A stretch of DNA of 64,000 bases from Actinomycetes bacterium (GTDB lineage Bacteria; Bacillota; Sulfobacillia; Sulfobacillales; JAIMBI01). Shown in pieces: positions 56,842-64,000 of the stretch. The position numbers were made by a program, and so were the translations under genes. The notes below the pieces were generated by a model that saw only the letters and a program-made list of their open reading frames with translations, was not told the origin of the DNA and ran no database searches. The stretch is from positions 1 to 64,000 of the forward strand of contig JAIMBI010000010.1 in assembly GCA_023565505.1 (NCBI GenBank). Reading direction: 5' to 3'. Position 1 is the stretch's first letter, and each line of letters starts with the position of its first letter.

Positions 56842-58104
56842 ATGGCCAAGCTGCTGATTGAAGGGGGCGTGCCGCTCGTCGGCCGGGTGCCCATCGGCGG
56901 CTCTAAAAACAGCGCGCTCGCCGTCATCACGGCGGCGACGCTGGCCTCGTCGGGGACGGTGATCCTCGACAACGTGGCCCCGGTCAGCGACGTCCGGGAC
57001 ATGTGCGCCATCCTGACCGCGCTCGGTGCGGACGTGCGGTGGGCCGGACCGACGACGTTGGAGATCTTCGCCGGCGGCGTGAACCATCCCGTGGCCCCGT
57101 ACCACCTCGCACGGAAGCTCCGCGGTTCGACGTACATCGTGGGGGCGCTCCTGGCGCGGTTGGGCGAGGCCGACGTGGCTTTCCCCGGCGGATGCCAGAT
57201 CGGGTCCCGGCCCATCGACTTCCACATCCGGGGGTTTCAGGCCCTCGGTGCCGACGTCGCGCTGGAGCGGGGCTCGATCCGGGCCCGCGCCCGGCGCCTG
57301 CGCGGTGCCCGGTTCTACGTGGAGCGGGCGTCGGTGGGGACCACGGTGAACATGATGATCGCCGGCAGTCTCGCGGAAGGGACCACCATCCTCGAGAATG
57401 CGGCCATGGAGCCGGAGATCGTGGACCTCGCCAACTTCCTGAACGCGATGGGCGCGCGGGTGCGGGGGGCCGGCACCAACCTCGTGCGCATCGACGGCGT
57501 TGACCGGCTGAGCGGCGTGCGGCACGAGATCATCCCCGACCGGATTGAGGCGGGCACGTACCTCATGGCCGGGGCCATCACCCGGGGCAGCGTGGAGGTC
57601 ACCCGGGTCATCCCGGAGCATTTCCGCACGGTGCTGCTGAAGCTGGAGCAGGCGGGGGCGGTCATCGAGGAGACGGACGACGCGGTGCGGCTCACCATGC
57701 CCGGCCGCCCGCGGGCGGTGGACATCGAGACGTTGCCGCATCCGGGTTTCCCCACCGACCTGCATCCGCCGGTGGTGGCCGTCCTGAGCCTGGCCGACGG
57801 CGTGTCGGTGGTGCAGGAGACGGTGTTCGACAACCGCTTCGCGTACACCCACGAACTGGCGCGCATGGGGGCCAACGTGAAGGTGGACCGGGACGCCGCC
57901 ATCGTGCGCGGGGTGGAGCAGTTGACGGGCGCCCCGGTGGAGGCGCAGGACCTGAGGGGCGGGGTCGCGCTGGTGCTGGCCGGGTTGGCGGCCGCGGGCG
58001 AGACCGAGGTCAACGGGCTGGAGCACGTCGACCGCGGGTACGTGGGCTTGGCGGAGAAGCTTCAGGCCCTGGGGGCCCGGGTGCGGCGGGTCGACGCGGC
58101 GTAG
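56842..58104 (+). CDS. murA: UDP-N-acetylglucosamine 1-carboxyvinyltransferase
   Basis: First committed peptidoglycan enzyme; 420 aa, inside-out alpha/beta barrel. Starts ATG 56842 (GTG 56821 also open). GGSKNSALAVI near 18, catalytic Cys118 in FPGGCQIGSRP, and the DRIEAGTYL and ALA..GETEV.. segments. Cys rather than Asp implies fosfomycin sensitivity. Tandem to guaB. Confidence 0.95.
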   Translation: MAKLLIEGGVPLVGRVPIGGSKNSALAVITAATLASSGTVILDNVAPVSDVRDMCAILTALGADVRWAGPTTLEIFAGGVNHPVAPYHLARKLRGSTYIVGALLARLGEADVAFPGGCQIGSRPIDFHIRGFQALGADVALERGSIRARARRLRGARFYVERASVGTTVNMMIAGSLAEGTTILENAAMEPEIVDLANFLNAMGARVRGAGTNLVRIDGVDRLSGVRHEIIPDRIEAGTYLMAGAITRGSVEVTRVIPEHFRTVLLKLEQAGAVIEETDDAVRLTMPGRPRAVDIETLPHPGFPTDLHPPVVAVLSLADGVSVVQETVFDNRFAYTHELARMGANVKVDRDAAIVRGVEQLTGAPVEAQDLRGGVALVLAGLAAAGETEVNGLEHVDRGYVGLAEKLQALGARVRRVDAA

Positions 58105-58125
58105 GCGGTACGGGAGGCGGTCGGA

Positions 58126-59307
58126 TTGGGCGAGACAGTGGTGGTAGGGTTCGCCCGGACCCCGTTCGGCTCGTTCGGGGGCGGGCTTCGGACCGTCCCG
58201 GCCACGGAACTGGGGGCCCGGGCCATCCGGGCCGCGGTCGAACGGGCGCGGGTGGACCCGGGGGCTGTGGACTATGTGTACATGGGCCAGGTAGTCCAGG
58301 CCGGGGCGGGCCAGATCCCGTCGCGCCAGGCGAGCATGGGGGCGGGTCTGCCGGAGACCGTCCCGTCCGACACGATCAACAAGGTCTGTGCGTCGAGCCT
58401 CCGGGCGGTCAATCTGGCGGATCTGACCATCCGAGCCGGTGCGGCCCGGATCGTCGTCGCCGGCGGCATGGAGAGCATGTCCGGCGCCCCCTATCTGGTC
58501 CAGGGGGCCCGCTGGGGTCTGCGCATGGGCGACGCCACCTTCGTCGATGCCGTGGTACACGACGGGCTGACGTGCGCGTTTGGGCACTGCCACATGGGGG
58601 TGTACGGCAGCCAGGTCGCCCGGGAGTTCCACATCGAACGGCCGGAGCAGGACGAGTGGGCCCTCCGGAGCCACCAGCGGGCGATCGCGGCCATCGACGC
58701 GGGCCGTCTGGCGACGGAGATCGTGCCCGTGGAGGTGACCGACCCCAAGCAGGGGACGCGGGTGGTGGACCGCGACGAGGGGCCCCGACGGGACACCTCC
58801 CTGGAGAAGCTCCGCGGCCTGAAGCCGGCGTTCGAACCCGACGGGACGGTCACCGCGGGCAACGCCCCCGGCCTCAGCGACGGGGCGGCCGCGCTCGTGT
58901 TGGCCGACCGGTCCGTGGCGGAACGGGAGGGCCTCCCCGTCCTGGCGCGGATTGTGAGTCAGGGGCAGGTGTCCCAGGCACCCCGCTATCTGCACACCGT
59001 GCCCGCCCTGGCGGGGCTCAAGGCCCTGGAGCAGGCGGGTCTGACGGTGGGCGACCTCGCCTGCGTGGAGATCAACGAGGCGTTTGCCGCGGTCGTGCTC
59101 ACCAGCATCCGGGTCGGGGGATTCGATCCGGAGCGGGTCAACGTCAACGGCGGGGCCATCGCCTTGGGGCATCCCATCGGCGCCTCGGGGGCTCGGATTC
59201 TGATGACCCTCATCGCGGAGCTCAGGCGGCGCGGCGGGGGCTACGGCCTCGCCGCCATCTGCAGCGGCGGGGGGCAGGGGGAGGCCACGGTGGTCCGCGT
59301 CGACTGA
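58126..59307 (+). CDS. thiolase (acetyl-CoA acetyltransferase)
   Basis: Condenses or cleaves acyl-CoA. 393 aa, TTG start 58126 with GGGAGG upstream. Nucleophile Cys88 in NKVCASSLRA, then EINEAFA, GGAIALGHPIGASGAR with catalytic His and ICSGGGQG with the second Cys. Biosynthetic or degradative not decided. Context of murA and guaB suggests no dedicated operon. Confidence 0.93.
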   Translation: MGETVVVGFARTPFGSFGGGLRTVPATELGARAIRAAVERARVDPGAVDYVYMGQVVQAGAGQIPSRQASMGAGLPETVPSDTINKVCASSLRAVNLADLTIRAGAARIVVAGGMESMSGAPYLVQGARWGLRMGDATFVDAVVHDGLTCAFGHCHMGVYGSQVAREFHIERPEQDEWALRSHQRAIAAIDAGRLATEIVPVEVTDPKQGTRVVDRDEGPRRDTSLEKLRGLKPAFEPDGTVTAGNAPGLSDGAAALVLADRSVAEREGLPVLARIVSQGQVSQAPRYLHTVPALAGLKALEQAGLTVGDLACVEINEAFAAVVLTSIRVGGFDPERVNVNGGAIALGHPIGASGARILMTLIAELRRRGGGYGLAAICSGGGQGEATVVRVD

Positions 59308-59311
59308 CCGG

Positions 59312-59626
59312 CTACCGGTCGGACCGGTGGTGGCGCGGCCGGAGCGCCCCGCCGAGCAGGCGGGTCAGCCCCCAGATGCCCAGCGCCACCAGGAGCCAAG
59401 GCCAGAGACCCAGCCAGAACCCCAGCACGAAGCGGAGCAGGACCAGGGCCGCCGCGGTGCCGAGGACCGCCGCCCACACGGGATGCGCGCCGCGGATCCC
59501 GGTCGCGGCTAAAAGCGCCAAGAGGGCGGCGGTCAACACGAGTCCCCCCACCAGCAGATGCAGGAGCCACGCGGCCAACGCCAATAGGACGACGGCTGCA
59601 AGGGCTCCGGCCATCACCCGTGCCAT
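59312..59626 (-). CDS. small membrane protein
   Basis: 104 aa from ATG 59626 after GGGGAGGCGG. About four hydrophobic helices (6-27, 29-45, 50-69, 70-90) and a basic, His/Arg-rich tail (RPRHHRSDR). No family recognised. Convergent with the thiolase gene and followed on the same side by the polysaccharide deacetylase upstream. Confidence 0.7.
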   Translation of the reverse strand: MARVMAGALAAVVLLALAAWLLHLLVGGLVLTAALLALLAATGIRGAHPVWAAVLGTAAALVLLRFVLGFWLGLWPWLLVALGIWGLTRLLGGALRPRHHRSDR

Positions 59627-59676
59627 GGCTCCGCCTCCCCGGAAGTCCGCCCCGCTTTGTCCGCGGGCGCCGGACG

Positions 59677-60429
59677 CTAGCGTTCTCCTCCGAATATAGC
59701 CGACCCGTGCGGCGGCGGCGAGCTCGGGGCGGGCGCGGGCGTCGCGAACTCCACCAGCTGGCTCACGGTGACCAGGCGGTAGCCCCGTGCCGCGAACCAG
59801 GGCAGGAGACGCCGGACCGCCTCGACCGTCTCCTGACGGTTGCCGCCTCCGTCGTGGAAGAGCACGATGCTGCCCGGACGGACGGCCCGTTCGACCCGCC
59901 GGACGATGGCGGCGACCGCGGGCCGGGTCCAGTCCAGCGTATCCACGTCCCACAGCACCAGGTCGAGCCCGTTCCGGGCCAGCAGCGGGGCGAGGCCGCG
60001 CGCGACGGCGCCGTAGGGCGGACGGAACAGCGTCACGGGGAGCCCGGGCACCAGGCGCTGCAGCAGGTCCCGCTCCGCCAGGGCCTGGGCCACGGCCTGG
60101 CGGGCGCCGAGTTGCCGCACGTCGCGGTGCGAGAGCCCGTGCAGTCCCAGCTCCATGCCCGCATGAGCCAGGCGGCGCACCACGTCGGGGTACCGGGCGG
60201 CTTCGCCGCCCACGACGAAGAACGTCGCGCGGGCGTGGGACTGGAGCAGGAGATCGAGGATGCGGCCGGTGTAGGGTACCGACGGGCCGTCGTCGAAGGT
60301 CAGGGCGACCACCGGCACTGTCGTCGGGACACGGCTGATGGCCGCCGCGGCGGGCGGTCGGAAGGCGGCCGCCGCGAGGCACGCCAGGAGGAGCAGCAGC
60401 GGAACGAGGCGGGCGGTGGGAAGGTTCAT
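59677..60429 (-). CDS. polysaccharide deacetylase (NodB homology), secreted
   Basis: 250 aa from ATG 60429. Signal peptide with a long hydrophobic stretch (about 6-25). NodB motifs in order: TFDDGP with catalytic/metal Asp, HGLSH metal His pair, RPPYG, DTLDW and LFHDGGG. Acts on cell-wall or exopolysaccharide GlcNAc outside the membrane. No clear ribosome site. Divergent from moaC. Confidence 0.9.
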   Translation of the reverse strand: MNLPTARLVPLLLLLACLAAAAFRPPAAAAISRVPTTVPVVALTFDDGPSVPYTGRILDLLLQSHARATFFVVGGEAARYPDVVRRLAHAGMELGLHGLSHRDVRQLGARQAVAQALAERDLLQRLVPGLPVTLFRPPYGAVARGLAPLLARNGLDLVLWDVDTLDWTRPAVAAIVRRVERAVRPGSIVLFHDGGGNRQETVEAVRRLLPWFAARGYRLVTVSQLVEFATPAPAPSSPPPHGSAIFGGER

Positions 60430-60489
60430 GAGGCGTGATATGCGGCCCGCGGTCGGATATGCACGCGGAGCGACGGGGGGAGGATGGTC

Positions 60490-60966
60490 GTGGCGGAGGA
60501 GTTGACGCACCTGACCGGTGACGGACGGGTGCACATGGTCGACGTCGGCGACAAGCCGGCCACCGTGCGGTGGGCCCGGGCCGAAGGCCTCGTCTACGCC
60601 CGGCCGGAAGCCTTGGAGGCGGTCCGCGCGGGCACGGCGGCCAAGGGCGACGTGCCGGCGGTCACCCGGGTCGCGGCGATCATGGCGGCGAAGCGCACCG
60701 CGGAGATCGTCCCGCTATGCCACCCGATCTCCCTCAGCGGGATCGAGGTGACCGTGGAGGTGCGCGCGGACCACATCCGGGTGGAGGTGCTGGCCCGGGC
60801 GGTGGGCCCCACGGGGGTCGAGATGGAGGCTTTGACCGCGGTCTCCGCCGCGTGCCTGACGGTGTACGACATGTTGAAAGGCTTGGACCGGGCGATGACC
60901 ATCGGGCCCATCCGCCTGCTGGAAAAGGCGGGAGGGCGGTCCGGACACTTCCGGCGGGAGGCGTGA
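60490..60966 (+). CDS. moaC: cyclic pyranopterin monophosphate synthase
   Basis: Second step of molybdenum-cofactor synthesis. 158 aa from GTG 60490, 6 bases after GGGGGGAGG (ATG 60484 abuts that site). KGDVPAVTRVAAIMAAKRT, the catalytic LCHPISLSG and GPTGVEMEALTAVSAACLTVYDM are all intact. Next gene moaB/mogA overlaps or follows closely. moaA is absent from the window. Confidence 0.95.
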   Translation: MAEELTHLTGDGRVHMVDVGDKPATVRWARAEGLVYARPEALEAVRAGTAAKGDVPAVTRVAAIMAAKRTAEIVPLCHPISLSGIEVTVEVRADHIRVEVLARAVGPTGVEMEALTAVSAACLTVYDMLKGLDRAMTIGPIRLLEKAGGRSGHFRREA

Positions 60967-60971
60967 CGGCG

Positions 60972-61454
60972 ATGGAGCGAACGGCAGGCGTGCTCACGGC
61001 GAGTGACGCCGGAGCGCGGGGGGAGCGGGCGGACACGTCGGGGGACTGGCTCGCCCAGCGCCTGGCGACCGCCTACACGGTGGTCGCCCGGGCCGTGGTG
61101 CCGGACGCGGTCGACGCCATCGAGGCGGTGTTGCGGGAGTGGGTCGATCGGGGTATCCGGCTCATCGTCATCACGGGCGGCACGGGCCTCGGGCCCCGCG
61201 ACGTGACCCCGGAGGCCGTGCGCCGGGTGATCACCCGGGAGGTGCCGGGGCTGGCGGAGGCCATGCGGGCGAAGACCTGGGACCGCACCCCCCAGGCGAT
61301 GTTGTCCCGCCAGGTGGCGGGGGCGGTCGGCGCCACGCTGATCCTGGCTTTGCCCGGGTCCCCGCGCGCCGTGCAGGAGTGCCTCGAGGTGGTGTGGCCG
61401 GTGCTGCCGCACGCGCTGGACCTGTTGGCCGGCCACACGCGGCACGGGCCGTGA
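60972..61454 (+). CDS. MogA/MoaB family molybdopterin adenylyltransferase
   Basis: Adenylylates molybdopterin before Mo insertion. 160 aa from ATG 60972, 10 bases after GGGAGG; GTG 60963 overlaps moaC stop. [13 protein letters not shown] start, [16 protein letters not shown] near 73-88 and [11 protein letters not shown] late. MoaB and MogA are not separable here. Followed by the groES promoter. Confidence 0.93.
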   Translation: MERTAGVLTASDAGARGERADTSGDWLAQRLATAYTVVARAVVPDAVDAIEAVLREWVDRGIRLIVITGGTGLGPRDVTPEAVRRVITREVPGLAEAMRAKTWDRTPQAMLSRQVAGAVGATLILALPGSPRAVQECLEVVWPVLPHALDLLAGHTRHGP

Positions 61455-61498
61455 GCGGTCCGCGACGCCAGGACGGGGGGCGACGGCATCTGGATCGT

Positions 61499-61527
61499 TT
61501 GACCGGCTGCGGGAGACTCGCTATATT
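61499..61527 (+). promoter_or_regulatory. groESL promoter
   Basis: TTGACC, a 17-base spacer and TATATT, ending just before the CIRCE element, so HrcA bound there would cover the start site. Confidence 0.85.
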
Positions 61528-61540
61528 TACCCATGGGTGG

Positions 61541-61567
61541 TTAGCACTCGACCGCTCCGAGTGCTAA
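61541..61567 (+). promoter_or_regulatory. CIRCE operator (HrcA site)
   Basis: TTAGCACTC-N9-GAGTGCTAA, an exact match to the heat-shock consensus, between the promoter and groES. HrcA repression of groESL, lifted on heat stress, follows; hrcA itself is not in the window. Confidence 0.97.
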
Positions 61568-61599
61568 CAGAGCGACTTTCGCGCAGGGAGGGATGCCGC

Positions 61600-61902
61600 A
61601 TGGACATTCGTCCGCTCGGGGACCGGGTGGTGGTCGAGATCATCGAGGAGGAGAAGACCGCCTCGGGGATCGTGCTCCCGGACGTCGCGAAGGACAAGCC
61701 GCAACGCGGGACGGTGGTCGCGGTGGGACCGGGCCGCTGGCTGGCCAACGGGCAGCGGGTGCCGGTGGAGGTGGCCCAAGGCGACGTCGTCCTCTTCGCC
61801 CAAGGGGCGGGCACGAAGGTCAAGATCGGGGACCGCACGCTCTTGGTCCTGTCCGAGAGCGATGTGATGGCGGTCCTGCAGTCGGCGGCGGTGCCCGTCT
61901 AA
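61600..61902 (+). CDS. groES: co-chaperonin GroES
   Basis: Heptameric lid of the GroEL folding chamber. 100 aa; ATG 61600 after [21 protein letters not shown] start and the mobile loop [19 protein letters not shown] near 20-38, then [11 protein letters not shown]. Paired with groEL 66 bases downstream. Confidence 0.97.
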   Translation: MDIRPLGDRVVVEIIEEEKTASGIVLPDVAKDKPQRGTVVAVGPGRWLANGQRVPVEVAQGDVVLFAQGAGTKVKIGDRTLLVLSESDVMAVLQSAAVPV

Positions 61903-61950
61903 GCGGATCGGTCCGAAGGACCAGCCACGGAGGCTGACGCACACCCATAA

Positions 61951-63591
<1,641 letters not shown>

Positions 63592-63608
63592 GGACGCGGC
63601 GGTCCGGC

Positions 63609-63643
63609 GGCCGGCTCCCGTACGGGGGCCGGCCCGCTGTTTT
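63609..63643 (+). terminator. terminator of groESL
   Basis: Nearly perfect stem GGCCGGC-CCCG / CGGG-GCCGGCC beginning 18 bases after groEL, followed by CGCTGTTTT, one of the few with a T-run here. Confidence 0.75.
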
Positions 63644-63823
63644 GCGGCCCGGGCCGCCGTCCCCGGCGTCCCCGCCCGCGCCGCCGCGGCCGCCGCCGGT
63701 CGGCGAAAGGCGCCAATGGGCGGAATGCGTAGCCGCAATATCGGAATAAACCTCCAACGGGCCGGGCACGCTGTGCGTGAGCCAAAGAGGGCAGAGGGGA
63801 GGGGGCTCCTTCGGGGAGCAGCC

Positions 63824-64000
63824 ATGAACGTGACATTGAACCAGATCGCCCGGATTGCTCCCGAGGTGGCCGGCCGGGTGCGGGAGGCCATCCGCGACGG
63901 CCGGATCAAGGCGGAGCGGCAGCAGGGGGTCGCCGGGCGGCCCTACGTGATCGAGACCGAAGCCCTGGTCAAGTTGGATCGGACCTGGGAACCGGTGGTC
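63824..64000 (+). CDS. partial HTH DNA-binding protein (window edge)
   Basis: ATG 63824 after GGGGAGCA; 59 codons, cut by the window end. Start MNVTLNQIARIAPEV is followed by VREAIRDGRIKAERQ and YVIETEALVKL. This resembles an excisionase/HTH_17-type or small winged-helix domain that reads a site sequence. Complete function cannot be told. Confidence 0.65.
   Translation, partial: MNVTLNQIARIAPEVAGRVREAIRDGRIKAERQQGVAGRPYVIETEALVKLDRTWEPVV

Overview
The window is about 70% G+C and looks like chromosomal DNA of a deep-branching, high-GC member of the Bacillota (Firmicutes). Two blocks of gene order support this. The run acpS - nnrDE - alr - mazE - mazF (28.4-32.2 kb) matches the acpS-alr-ndoAI-ndoA region of Bacillus. 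The run thiL - tsaE - tsaB - rimI - tsaD ... moaC - moaB ... groES - groEL (47.9-63.6 kb) matches the order found near groESL in Bacillus. A textbook CIRCE operator precedes groES, GTG/TTG (and apparently CTG) starts are frequent, and Shine-Dalgarno sequences of the GGAGG type precede almost every gene. The genus cannot be fixed from the sequence. High-GC lineages such as Symbiobacterium, Thermaerobacter or Sulfobacillus relatives are the obvious comparison.

Layout. 0-7.6 kb: isocitrate lyase, a ComB-like phosphatase, a 14-TM drug exporter, a frameshifted secreted nitrilase-like/beta-propeller gene and an isocitrate dehydrogenase-like gene. 7.6-9.7 kb: a gene-poor stretch with a decayed HEPN-like gene beside a three-tRNA operon (Asn-Met/Ile2-Val) that has a clear promoter and terminator. 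9.7-24.7 kb: transport and carbon metabolism (EamA and two MFS transporters, an orphan Mur-ligase, acyl-CoA synthetase, LarA-like and TenA proteins, dehydrogenases) ending in a minus-strand ilvD-led cluster. 25.0-27.8 kb: TusA, TlpA thioredoxin, formiminotransferase and a dihaem cytochrome c lipoprotein. 27.8-35.1 kb: a long plus-strand run from a methyltransferase through acpS, nnrDE, alr and the MazEF toxin-antitoxin pair to amidotransferase, asparaginase and amidohydrolase genes. 35.1-38.6 kb: a tightly overlapping oxidative-stress operon (rubrerythrin, GlpC-like Fe-S protein, DUF3501 protein, Fur/PerR regulator, Fe-S uracil-DNA glycosylase) behind a strong promoter whose -10 box is overlapped by a PerR-like palindrome. 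38.7-45.6 kb: alcohol dehydrogenase, an unknown gene, a MerR-crotonase-acyl-CoA synthetase operon, a methyltransferase and a hydrolase. 45.7-47.7 kb: a proton-pumping pyrophosphatase. 47.9-61.5 kb: thiL, the t6A genes, gamma carbonic anhydrase, murC, cca, guaB, murA, a thiolase, a polysaccharide deacetylase and molybdopterin genes. 61.5-63.6 kb: HrcA/CIRCE-controlled groESL, followed by a truncated DNA-binding gene at the window edge.

The genes suggest an aerobic or facultative heterotroph. It can use acetate or fatty acids (isocitrate lyase, crotonase, acyl-CoA synthetases, thiolase) and respires with cytochrome c. It conserves energy with a K+-independent H+-pyrophosphatase and defends against peroxide with a Fur/PerR-linked rubrerythrin operon. 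No CRISPR array, rRNA gene, intact transposase or prophage was seen. The most distinctive items are the rubrerythrin/DUF3501/Fur/UDG operon, an orphan Mur ligase with an altered C-terminal motif, several genes whose only sensible start codon is CTG, and two decayed genes (nitrilase-like/propeller and HEPN-like).
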